Below, in pieces: positions 35,584 to 43,236 of a stretch of DNA of 64,000 nucleotides. Position numbers and translations under genes: made by a program. The first letter of the stretch is position 1. The number at the start of each line of letters is the position of its first letter. Where the stretch lies: NCBI GenBank assembly GCA_964481655.1, contig CAYZVO010000015.1, positions 1 through 64,000 on the forward strand, written 5' to 3'. The notes below the pieces were generated by a model that worked only from the letters and a program-made list of their open reading frames with translations, had not been told where the DNA came from and ran no database searches. The stretch comes from CALDOK01 sp964481655. GTDB taxonomy: Bacteria; Myxococcota_A; UBA796; JAFGLY01.

Positions 35584-37532
35584 CCTCGTCCATCTCCGTC
35601 CTCGCGCTGCTGCTGGTCCCCGCATGCACGGACTACGGCGTGAACATCATCGAGCTGCCCGAGCCCGATCCCCCAGACAGCGAGCCGCCGTTCGTGGACA
35701 CCCAATGGGAGGACACCCAGCCTCCCATCGACACCCAGCCGCCCCCGGTGTGCGACGAGGGCCCGTGGCCCGACGGCGACGCCGCCGTGGACGAGAGCTG
35801 CATCTGGGAGCCGATCACCGGCACCTTCCGGCCTGTGGTGGAGTGGTGGATCAGCGACTTCGGCGATGGCTACGACGACGGGATCGCCAACCTGGCCACC
35901 CCCACGGTGGGCCAGGTCACCGACGACGACGGCGACGGTGATGTGGACAGCGACGACGTCCCCGACATCGCGGTCGTGGCCTACCAGCGCGATGAGTCGC
36001 TCTTCGTGGGCACGATGAGGCTGGTCTCGGGAGATGGCTCGGCGGTGCACTGGTCGGTGCGCGAGGCCGAGCTGAATGGGGTGACCTGGTACCCCTTCGG
36101 GCTGTCCGGCGTGTCCATGGCCGACGCCGACGCCGACGGTGACGTGGAGCTGGCCGCGGTGGTCTGCGATGGCGAGGGCTCGAGCACCGGCGCCAACTAC
36201 TACACCTGCTACCCGGCGATGTTCGACCATGGCGGGACGCTGCTGTGGGTCAACGACGACTACGAGGTGGACTGCGGTGGCCACGCGCCCGCCTGGGCGG
36301 ACATGGAGGGAGACGGCGTGGTGGAGCTGATCCTCGGTCGCCTGATCCTGGACCCGCTGACCGGCGAGGTGCTGGCCGAGGGAGAGTGGGGCTACGGCTA
36401 CGACCCGGAGTACCAGAACTCCGGCTTCCACAGCTTCGCCATCGACATCGACGGTGAGGGGACCCAGGAGCTCGTCACCGGCAACTCCATCTATACCCCC
36501 GAGGGGGAGCTGGTCTGCTTCACCGGCTACGACGACGGCTACCCGGCCGTGGCGGATCTGGACGGTGACGGCCGCGGTGAGCTGGTCACCACGGGCAACG
36601 GCTGGGTGCGGCTGTTCGAGGACGACTGCTGGATCATCGATCAGTGGCAGCTGTTCGACAGCGGCGCGGGTGGCCCGGCCACCATCGCCGACTACGACGG
36701 CGACGGGGAGCCCGAGATCGGGGTGGCGTCCTACGGCATCTACTACGTGTTCGAGGTGGACGGGACGCTGCTGTGGTCCCGCTACACCCAGGACCACTCG
36801 AGCTCTTCGACGGGGTCCTCGGTCTACGACTTCGACGGCGACGGCTACGCCGAGGTGGTCTACGCCGACGAGGAGGACCTCTGGATCTACGCTGGCACCG
36901 ACGGCACCGTGCGGATGCAGGACACCACCCACGAGTCGGGCACCATCAACGAGTACCCGGTCATCGTGGATGTGGACGGCGACGGCGAGGTCGAGATCGT
37001 GGTGGCCGACAACAACGGCCTGTTCGTCGTCGGTGACTACGACCACAGCTGGGTGGCCGGCCGCCAGGTCTGGAACCAGGCCAGCTACAACATCGTCAAC
37101 GTCAACGACGACCTGACCATCCCGGCTGTACCCGAGCCCAACTGGCCCGGACACAACAACTTCCGCTCCGGGGACGTCACCCGCTCCTTCGCTTCGGCGG
37201 CGCCCGATCCCGTGCCCCTGCTGGTGGATCTGTGCAGCCTCGAGTGCGACGCCGGCGTCCTGCAGCTCGGGGTGCAGGTGGGCAACGGCGGCCTGGGCGA
37301 GGTCGACGGACCCCTCGTGGTCGGTGTCTATGGCGACGACGTCCTGCTGGACTCCACCACCACCATCGCGTCCATCCCCTCGGGGGAGGCGAACGACACC
37401 CTGCTGTTCCGGCTCGACGTGACGGGCCTCGCCCTCGAGACGCTGACGGTGGTCGTGGACGACGGCGGCTCCTTGCCCGAGTGCCACGAAGACAACAACA
37501 CCCTCACCATCACGGAGGGCCTGTGTCCGTGA
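35580..37532 (+). CDS. VCBS/FG-GAP propeller lipoprotein, copy 2
   Basis: A 650-residue paralogue of the protein at 30078. The lipobox is LVPAC (Cys16), and the mature protein begins with the identical TDYGVNIIELP. The propeller blades (DDDGDGDVDSDDVPDIAVV, ADLDGDGRGELVTTGNG and YDFDGDGYAEVVYADEEDLW) and the C-terminal Ig-like domain (CSLECDAGVLQLGVQVGNGG, ending CHEDNNTLTITEGLCP) match copy 1 almost segment by segment. Such conservation of the C-terminal domain suggests it contacts a constant partner, perhaps the MopE protein. It overlaps the upstream gene by 4 nt and the downstream gene by 10 nt. Confidence 0.92.
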   Translation: MTSSISVLALLLVPACTDYGVNIIELPEPDPPDSEPPFVDTQWEDTQPPIDTQPPPVCDEGPWPDGDAAVDESCIWEPITGTFRPVVEWWISDFGDGYDDGIANLATPTVGQVTDDDGDGDVDSDDVPDIAVVAYQRDESLFVGTMRLVSGDGSAVHWSVREAELNGVTWYPFGLSGVSMADADADGDVELAAVVCDGEGSSTGANYYTCYPAMFDHGGTLLWVNDDYEVDCGGHAPAWADMEGDGVVELILGRLILDPLTGEVLAEGEWGYGYDPEYQNSGFHSFAIDIDGEGTQELVTGNSIYTPEGELVCFTGYDDGYPAVADLDGDGRGELVTTGNGWVRLFEDDCWIIDQWQLFDSGAGGPATIADYDGDGEPEIGVASYGIYYVFEVDGTLLWSRYTQDHSSSSTGSSVYDFDGDGYAEVVYADEEDLWIYAGTDGTVRMQDTTHESGTINEYPVIVDVDGDGEVEIVVADNNGLFVVGDYDHSWVAGRQVWNQASYNIVNVNDDLTIPAVPEPNWPGHNNFRSGDVTRSFASAAPDPVPLLVDLCSLECDAGVLQLGVQVGNGGLGEVDGPLVVGVYGDDVLLDSTTTIASIPSGEANDTLLFRLDVTGLALETLTVVVDDGGSLPECHEDNNTLTITEGLCP

Positions 37533-39121
37533 CCTGTCTTTGGTCGGGCGGACGTGACGTCCGCCCCTACGTTCTGTTGGCGCTGCTCCACCCCGCCTGC
37601 GACCGCTCCGAGTGCGGCCCCGGCACCCACCTCGAGGATGGCGTCTGCGTGCTCGACGAGGACACCGACGTCGAGGGAGACACCGACACCGACACGGACG
37701 CCGACACGGACAGCGACACGGACGCCGACGCCGACACGGACGCCGACACGGACGCCGATGCCGACATCGTCGTGGACCCCTGCGAGGAGCGGCCGGCCAT
37801 CTGGGTCGATCCCACCGGCATCGACCGCGACGGCTGCGGTGCCGAGGGCGACCCCTGCGCCAGCCTGCGCTACGGCCTGGGCCTGGCCAGCAGCGGCGAC
37901 GCGGTCTGCGCGCGGGCCGGGACCTACACCGAGAACTGGGTCTATGTGCCTAGCGGGGTCTGGTTGGTCGGCGTGGACGGGCCCGAGGCCACGGCCATCT
38001 ACAGCCGGACCTACTCGGCGCTGCGTGTCGAGGGCGTGCAGGATGTGGGCGTCCAGGGCTTCGAGGTCTACGGCGACTGGGGCGACGGCGCAGCCGGCGA
38101 TGGCCTGGTGCGCGTGCTGGACTCCAGCGGGGTGGTGCTGCGGGATCTGATCGTGCACGACGCCCCCTACGATCAGGACTGCATCAAGGTCTCCGGCGAG
38201 GTCAGCGACCTGCTCATCGACGGGGTCATCGCCTGGAATCCCGGGCCTCGCACCACCGCGGGCACCTACCAGGAGAACATCGACATCTACGGCAGCGGGG
38301 CAGGGGAGGGCGAGCCACCGCCGGTCTCGGACGTCACGGTGCGCGGCTGCTGGCTGTTCCACCGCGGCGAGGTCGGGGACTGGCTCATCTACAGCAAGAT
38401 CAACGCCGAGAACATCCTCTACGAGAACAACGTCTTCGGGCCCTCGGCGGGCATGGGCTACGGCAACGCCGCGGTGGGCGTCGGCACCGGCGAGGCCGGG
38501 GAGCCCGACAGCGGCGCCGCTGTGGTCACCCACGCCATCGTGCGCAACAACCTGTTCCTCGGCCTTCAGGGTGACGCCGCCCTGGCGGTGATGAACGCCG
38601 AGGACACCTGGATCCACGGCAACACCTTCTACGGCAACAGCGGCGACGGGCTGCGCTCGGTGCTGATGCTCCGGGGCAACACCCACGCGGTGGGAGCCAC
38701 CCGGGTGCTGGGCAACCTGTTCGTGTCCAACCAACCCGCCAAGTACGGCGCGGGCAGCTTCGTCTGGGTGCGGGATGCGCTGCCCGATGAGTGGGTGCTG
38801 GACTACAACCTGTACCTGGACAACGTCGCCGCCAGCGACACGCCGACCACCGGCGAGGCCCACGGCCTGTACGACCAGGACCCCCTGTTGGTGGCACCGA
38901 CGATCCCCAGCGGGGACAGCCCGACGCCGGCCCGGCTCGCCGAGATCCAGGCAGCCTTCGAGCTGGGCGAGGGTTCGCCGGCGCTGAGCGTGGTCCCGGA
39001 CGTCGTGGCGCAGCCCGGCTACCCCGCCTGGCACCCCGGGCGGACGGACGTCCGGGAGGACATGCAGGGGGATCCACGAGCCGAGGGTGGGCCCTGGGAC
39101 ATCGGCGCCGACGAACGCTGA
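37523..39121 (+). CDS. Asp-Thr-linker lipoprotein with beta-helix; signal peptide enlarged by a palindromic insert
   Basis: A 532-residue protein with a GTG start. The signal region is longer than in its counterpart at 32000: residues about 3-18 (CLWSGGRDVRPYV) are encoded by a short palindromic element, then ALLHPAC gives the lipobox (Cys26). The CGPGTHLEDGVCV motif and Asp-Thr-Ala linker are nearly identical to those of the 32000 protein. From about residue 85 on it is a right-handed beta-helix, with ACASLRYGLGLASSGDAV-like and ARAGTYTENWVYVPSGVW rungs and the closing GGPWDIGADER. It is a likely polysaccharide-binding or lyase-like domain. It is the third gene of module copy 2. Confidence 0.87.
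   Translation: MSVTCLWSGGRDVRPYVLLALLHPACDRSECGPGTHLEDGVCVLDEDTDVEGDTDTDTDADTDSDTDADADTDADTDADADIVVDPCEERPAIWVDPTGIDRDGCGAEGDPCASLRYGLGLASSGDAVCARAGTYTENWVYVPSGVWLVGVDGPEATAIYSRTYSALRVEGVQDVGVQGFEVYGDWGDGAAGDGLVRVLDSSGVVLRDLIVHDAPYDQDCIKVSGEVSDLLIDGVIAWNPGPRTTAGTYQENIDIYGSGAGEGEPPPVSDVTVRGCWLFHRGEVGDWLIYSKINAENILYENNVFGPSAGMGYGNAAVGVGTGEAGEPDSGAAVVTHAIVRNNLFLGLQGDAALAVMNAEDTWIHGNTFYGNSGDGLRSVLMLRGNTHAVGATRVLGNLFVSNQPAKYGAGSFVWVRDALPDEWVLDYNLYLDNVAASDTPTTGEAHGLYDQDPLLVAPTIPSGDSPTPARLAEIQAAFELGEGSPALSVVPDVVAQPGYPAWHPGRTDVREDMQGDPRAEGGPWDIGADER
37546..37566. repeat. REP-like palindromic element inside a signal-peptide coding region
   Basis: A perfect 9-bp inverted repeat (GGGCGGACG / CGTCCGCCC) with a 3-nt centre, followed by CCTACG. 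The pattern is like the short REP-type palindromes scattered in many environmental bacterial genomes. Here it lies in frame within the 5' end of a gene; the paralogue at 32000 has no such segment. Confidence 0.6.
37679..37766 (+). repeat. Asp-Thr/Ala linker hexamer array
   Basis: About 88 bp of GACACC, GACACG and GACGCC units, the third linker array of the lipoprotein cluster. It differs in length from the arrays at 24924 and 32126, consistent with repeat-number change. Confidence 0.9.
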
Positions 39122-39185
39122 GCCCAACAAGCCCCGCGGACGGCCTCGGTTCGTGCTAGAACCTCCTGTGATGACTGGAGAGAGC

Positions 39186-39875
39186 ATGGTCCCCCGCCAC
39201 CACCTGCCCATCGCGCTGCTGACGGCCCTCGCCGCGGGCTGCAGCTGCCCCAACGTGCCCCTGGATCCACTGCCCACCGGCGGTGACTCCGACGAACCCC
39301 CGCTGGACAGCGAGCCCGAGACCAACCCCTGGGACTCGGACGACACGCCCCCCGACGACAGCGAGCCGGACACCACCGAGCCCCAGGAGGGCTCGAACCA
39401 GCTCATGAACGGCGGCTTCGAGCAGGGCGAAGGGTCCTTCTCGGGCGTGGGCTACGGCTGGGAGACCGCCGACGGCGCCTCCCACGGCGAGGACTACCTC
39501 GACTACCACACGCCCTACGCGGGCACCGCCGCCCAGTGCATCACCGGCGGCTGGAGCGCGGCGGCCATCCAGCAGATCACCCGCGAGGGCACGGTCTCCC
39601 CGGGCACCACCTACCGGGTGCGCGCCATGGTCCGCGCTCAGCACATGAGCAGCGGCCACGGCTGGTACCTGCTCGGCCTGCGCTGGTACTCGGGCGACAG
39701 CTACGTCTCCGAAGTCCAGATGACTCAGCCCCACGCCATCACCTACGACTGGACCCAGGTCGTCGTCGACGCTGTGGCCCCCGATGGTGTGGATCGGGCC
39801 GCCGCCTACCTGGCGTCCTACACCGATGGCATCGCCTGCTACGACGACGTGGTGCTGACCGACCTCAGCAAGTAG
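39186..39875 (+). CDS. Lipoprotein with carbohydrate-binding-like domain
   Basis: A 229-residue protein, the ninth and last lipoprotein of the run. The ATG at 39186 has GGAGAG about 5 nt upstream; the ATG at 39171 is in frame but less well placed. The lipobox is LAAGC (Cys19). A Pro/Asp/Ser/Glu-rich linker (about 25-70) comes next. The rest is one jelly-roll domain of CBM4/9 type: NQLMNGGFEQGEGSF, SPGTTYRVRAMVRAQ, TYDWTQVVVDAVAP and GIACYDDVVLTDL. It probably binds glycans at the cell surface. It is separated by 64 bp from the preceding gene, so it may have its own promoter. Confidence 0.85.
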   Translation: MVPRHHLPIALLTALAAGCSCPNVPLDPLPTGGDSDEPPLDSEPETNPWDSDDTPPDDSEPDTTEPQEGSNQLMNGGFEQGEGSFSGVGYGWETADGASHGEDYLDYHTPYAGTAAQCITGGWSAAAIQQITREGTVSPGTTYRVRAMVRAQHMSSGHGWYLLGLRWYSGDSYVSEVQMTQPHAITYDWTQVVVDAVAPDGVDRAAAYLASYTDGIACYDDVVLTDLSK

Positions 39876-39908
39876 CGCCCGCGAATCGTCGAATTTCGCC
39901 ATTTGTCC

Positions 39909-39937
39909 TTGACGTTCGGTCTGGGCGCGCCTATCTG
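39909..39937 (+). promoter_or_regulatory. Sigma-70-type promoter
   Basis: TTGACG, then 17 bp, then TATCTG. This is the best-matched -35/-10 pair in the window and ends about 57 bp before the ATG at 39994. It is an AT-richer pocket in an otherwise GC-rich sequence. It implies a leader of about 50 nt ending in an AGGAGGAG ribosome-binding site. Confidence 0.6.
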
Positions 39938-39993
39938 GTTCGCGACTGAACGATCATTCATTTTCCGAGCGGGCCCTGCCCCAGGAGGAGATC

Positions 39994-40509
39994 ATGGTGG
40001 CCGACATCCTCGACAACCTGAAGGAAGAGCTGTCCAACGTCCCCGACCGCGTCAAGACCGGCATCGAGAAGCTCAAGGACGTGCCCGAGCGCCTCGAGGA
40101 CGCCCCCGAGAAGCTGCAGAGCGCGGGGCAAGAAGTCGGCCGCAAGCTCCGCGAGCGCATCGGTGAGCTGCGGGACGAGGGCGAAGAGCGTGCCTGGGAG
40201 CTCGAGAAGCGCGCCCTCGAGGCCGCCGGCGGGCTCATCGAGCGGGCCTCCGAGGTCCCCGTGGTCTCCACCGTCGCCCCCAAGGTGGAAGGCGCGGTGC
40301 AGGACCGCCTGGCCACCATCACCACGCCTCCCATCGAGGGCTACGACGAGATGAACGTCAAGAACATCCGCCTCGCCCTGCGGGAGCTCGACCGCCTCGA
40401 TCTCATCAAGGTCGCCCGGTACGAGGAAGCCCACAAGGCCCGCAAGACGGTGGCCCGCGACGTGCAGGCCGAGCTGGACCGGCGCAAGGCCGCGGCTGAG
40501 CTCGACTAG
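39994..40509 (+). CDS. Amphipathic helical cytoplasmic protein (apolipoprotein/phasin-like)
   Basis: A 171-residue protein without a signal peptide. Residues 1-100 are long, charged amphipathic helices with many Lys, Glu and Leu (LDNLKEELSNVPDRVKTGIE, VGRKLRERIGELRDEGEER), like apolipoprotein- or phasin-type proteins that coat lipid surfaces or granules. The C-terminal part (about 120-171, YDEMNVKNIRLALRELDRLDLIKVARYEEAHKARKTV) looks like a separate small helical domain of a type often joined to such sequences. It has a strong AGGAGGAG Shine-Dalgarno and a good promoter, so high expression is expected. I cannot name the family. A role in membranes, granules or stress is inference. Confidence 0.8.
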   Translation: MVADILDNLKEELSNVPDRVKTGIEKLKDVPERLEDAPEKLQSAGQEVGRKLRERIGELRDEGEERAWELEKRALEAAGGLIERASEVPVVSTVAPKVEGAVQDRLATITTPPIEGYDEMNVKNIRLALRELDRLDLIKVARYEEAHKARKTVARDVQAELDRRKAAAELD

Positions 40510-40542
40510 CTGACCCGGCGCATGGGCGCCCGAGGGTGACTG

Positions 40543-40571
40543 TGGTATTACGGATCGACTATCCGTAATAC
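40543..40571 (+). promoter_or_regulatory. 11-bp inverted-repeat operator over an extended -10
   Basis: GTATTACGGAT (40545-40555) and ATCCGTAATAC (40561-40571) form a perfect 11-bp inverted repeat with a 5-bp centre. The left arm contains TGG-TATTAC, an extended -10 (40543-40551). A regulator bound here would block RNA polymerase. The palindrome ends 4 bp before the GTG at 40576, so any leader is short and no Shine-Dalgarno is seen. The size suggests a metalloregulator (Fur/Zur or MerR/ArsR type). Confidence 0.65.
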
Positions 40572-40575
40572 TCCC

Positions 40576-42582
40576 GTGTTGTTCGTCATACCAATTCTGC
40601 TGCTCGCCGCCCCCGTCCATGCCGATGACGGGGACGAGGAGTTGGTGGTGGAGGCGGAGCGCCCGCGCGAAGAGGCCTCCGAGCAGGCCCTGGATCGCGA
40701 CGCCATCGAGGTCTTCCCGGCCCGCTCGGCGGACGAACTGCTCCAGGCCATGCCCGGGCTGCACCAGAGCGCCCACGGGGGCCACGGCAAGGCCTACCAG
40801 TACTTCGTGCGCGGCTTCGACGCGGTCCACGGGGCGGACCTGGCGGTCAGCCTCGAGGGCATCCCCCTGAACGAGCCGAGCAACGTGCACGGCCACGGCT
40901 ACCTGGACCTGCACGCCGTCCCTACGCACCTGATCCAGGGTGTGCGGCTGTACAAGGGCGCCAGCCGGGCCGAGGTGGGGGACTTCGGCGTGGCGGCCTC
41001 GGCGGACTTTCAGCTGGGGCTGGCCGCGCCCGGCCTGTACACGGAGCTGGGTGGGGGCACGGATCGCTCCGGGGAGGCCCTGCTGGCCTGGCGGCCGGGC
41101 TCCGGTGACAGCGGGGACTTCCTGCTGGCCGAGGTGGACGCCGGGCTGGGCGTGGGGGATCACCGCGCCTGGCGGCAGCTGAACCTGGCGGCGGGCGCGG
41201 AGCATTGGTGGGGGCTCACCCGCGGACGGATCTTCGCCCTGGGCTACCACGGGAGCTTCGACTCCCCCGGGGTGTTGCGGGAGGACGATCTGCTCGCCGG
41301 GGAGGTGGACTTCTACGGCGCCTACCCCGAGGCAGGCGACGGCGTGTCCAGCCGGTTGATCGCCGCCGCCGAGCTGTCGCGCCCCTGCGCGGGCTGCGGC
41401 TGGAAGGTCCTGGCCTGGGGCCAGCTGCGGGGCCTCGAGCTGACCCGCAACTTCACCGGCTACGCTCAGCATCCGGACCACGGTGACGGCGTGCTCCAGG
41501 GTCAGCAGGGGGGGGCCGTGGGCCTGCGCGCCCTGCGCTGGGAGCAGGTCGAGCTGCTGGGGGGCTGGCACCAGCTGATGGGCGGGATCGACCTGCGGGC
41601 CGACCTGCTCGAGCAGTGGGAGCGGGGCATCGAGCCCGATGGTCGCGTCTGGGACGAGCGCATCGACGCCGACGCGCGGCAGGGCGAGGCCGCGGCCTGG
41701 TTCACGGCCGAGCTGCACCCCTGGCCGTGGCTGGAGCTGGAGCCCGGCGTGCGCGCCGCGCTGCTGGGGGTCGAGCTGTGGCGTGGCTACGACGACGAGG
41801 GCGTGGCGATCGCCGAGCCGGTGCCGGCCCGTTCCTGGGCCCCGGTGCTGGCCCCCAAGGGTCGGGCGGTGCTCGCCCCCGAGGCGCCGCTGTCTCTGTT
41901 CCTGAGCGCCGGGCGCGGCTACCGCTCCCCGGAGGCCCGGGGCATCGAGGACGGAGATCGGGCTCCGGTCAGCGTGGCGGACACCCAGGAGCTGGGGCTG
42001 CGCTGGGAGCTGGGCTCCGGCGCCGAGCTGGCCCTGGTGGGCTTCCACACCGCCATCAGCAACGAATTGGTCTTCGATCACACCGCGGCCCGCTTCCTGT
42101 CCTCAGGGGCCACCCGCCGCATCGGCGGGGAGCTGCTCGGCAGCGCCGAGCCCCTGCCGTGGCTGCGGGGGGAGCTGGAGCTCACCTGGACCGACGGCCG
42201 CAGCCAGGCCACCGGGGAGCCGCTGCCCTACGCCCCCCGCTGGCTGGTCTCGGCCGGCGGCTACGGGCGAGGGGAGCTCCCGTGGGAGGACGGCCGCTGG
42301 AGCGCGGGGCTGCGAGGCTGGTTCCTGGGGCCCCGGCCTCTGCCGGAGGGCTTCTACAGCCAGGCCGCCGTGGTGGTGGACGCCACGGGCACCGTGGGCT
42401 GGCGCCGCTGGGAGCTGTCCTTCGACATCGACAACCTGCTGGGCTCGCGCTGGCGGGACGGGGAGTTCGTCTACCCGTCATGCTTCGACCCCGAGGGCGG
42501 CTGCAGCGAGCTGCCCGCCCTGCACATCACCGCCGGCGAGCCTCTCGCCGTTCGGATCGGCCTTGGCCGGAGGTTCCGATGA
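40576..42582 (+). CDS. TonB-dependent outer membrane receptor, His-rich plug
   Basis: A 668-residue outer-membrane receptor that takes up a ligand using TonB energy. The start is GTG with no Shine-Dalgarno, giving a signal peptide LFVIPILLLAAPVHA. A TonB-box-like EELVVEA follows. The plug domain contains ADELLQAMPGLHQ, then the His-rich stretch SAHGGHGKAYQYFVRGFDAVHG and NVHGHGYLDLH (about residues 65-120). The 22-strand barrel follows and ends in a basic RIGLGRRFR with an aromatic residue near the end. The His cluster suggests a metal (for example zinc, as in ZnuD) rather than a siderophore. It is in an operon with two lipoproteins and probably controlled by the inverted repeat at 40545. Confidence 0.9.
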   Translation: MLFVIPILLLAAPVHADDGDEELVVEAERPREEASEQALDRDAIEVFPARSADELLQAMPGLHQSAHGGHGKAYQYFVRGFDAVHGADLAVSLEGIPLNEPSNVHGHGYLDLHAVPTHLIQGVRLYKGASRAEVGDFGVAASADFQLGLAAPGLYTELGGGTDRSGEALLAWRPGSGDSGDFLLAEVDAGLGVGDHRAWRQLNLAAGAEHWWGLTRGRIFALGYHGSFDSPGVLREDDLLAGEVDFYGAYPEAGDGVSSRLIAAAELSRPCAGCGWKVLAWGQLRGLELTRNFTGYAQHPDHGDGVLQGQQGGAVGLRALRWEQVELLGGWHQLMGGIDLRADLLEQWERGIEPDGRVWDERIDADARQGEAAAWFTAELHPWPWLELEPGVRAALLGVELWRGYDDEGVAIAEPVPARSWAPVLAPKGRAVLAPEAPLSLFLSAGRGYRSPEARGIEDGDRAPVSVADTQELGLRWELGSGAELALVGFHTAISNELVFDHTAARFLSSGATRRIGGELLGSAEPLPWLRGELELTWTDGRSQATGEPLPYAPRWLVSAGGYGRGELPWEDGRWSAGLRGWFLGPRPLPEGFYSQAAVVVDATGTVGWRRWELSFDIDNLLGSRWRDGEFVYPSCFDPEGGCSELPALHITAGEPLAVRIGLGRRFR

Positions 42583-43232
42583 GAGCGATGATTCTTTGCC
42601 TGCTGCTGCCGCTCGCCGCCTGCGCCCACGAGCAGCGTGAGAGCCTGACCATCCCCGTGCAGGCCGCGAGCCAGGAGGACGCCACCGTCACGACCGACGA
42701 CGGTGTGGAGGTCCAGCTCGACACGGCCTGGATCGTGCTCGCCGATCTGCGCCTCGAGGCGCCCTCGAGTGTCGACGCCAAGCACCCGGGCCACGACTTC
42801 AGCGGCGCCACCAGCTGTGAGCTGCTGGGCAGCTGGGAGCTGGATCTGCTTGGTGATCCCGTCGAGCTGGGCGAGGCGCTCTGCCTCGACGGCGAGCTTG
42901 CCACCGGTCGCGTCGTGCTGTCCGCCGCTCCGACCCTGCTGCTGGCGGGCGCGGCCTTCCTGCCCGACGCCACCGAGCGGGCCTTCTCCTTCGAGCTGGA
43001 CCTCGACGACGAGATCACCGGCATCCCCGTCGAAGCCTGGCTCGACGCGGCGGCGCCCCCCGACTCCATCGTCGTGGGTGTCCACCCTCAGACCATGCTG
43101 TCCTTCGTGGACTGGTGGAGCGAGGACAGCGACGTCAACGGCACCCTCACCATCACTGACGACCTGCTGGGCAACACCGTGCCCTTCGGGGCCGTCAGCA
43201 CCACCTCCTTCTCCATCGACATCGAGGAGTGA
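42579..43232 (+). CDS. Lipoprotein of the TonB-receptor operon (unknown function)
   Basis: A 217-residue protein that I do not recognise. The start overlaps the receptor stop (ATGA). The lipobox is LAAC (Cys15), and the mature protein begins AHEQRESLTIPVQAA. It contains HPGHDFSG, a possible metal-binding pair, and two Cys (CELLG and CLDGE) that could form a disulfide. It is otherwise strand-rich and acidic. The position suggests a periplasmic or surface helper of the receptor, such as a metal-binding or substrate-delivery protein. Confidence 0.8.
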   Translation: MRAMILCLLLPLAACAHEQRESLTIPVQAASQEDATVTTDDGVEVQLDTAWIVLADLRLEAPSSVDAKHPGHDFSGATSCELLGSWELDLLGDPVELGEALCLDGELATGRVVLSAAPTLLLAGAAFLPDATERAFSFELDLDDEITGIPVEAWLDAAAPPDSIVVGVHPQTMLSFVDWWSEDSDVNGTLTITDDLLGNTVPFGAVSTTSFSIDIEE

Positions 43233-43236
43233 CCCC

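Larger units (their letters stand above)
33451..39121 (+). repeat. Tandem gene-module duplication, copy 2
   Basis: The second copy of the three-gene lipoprotein module: MopE/FG-GAP at 33451, VCBS propeller at 35580, linker lipoprotein at 37523. It begins 9 bp after copy 1 ends. Confidence 0.9.
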
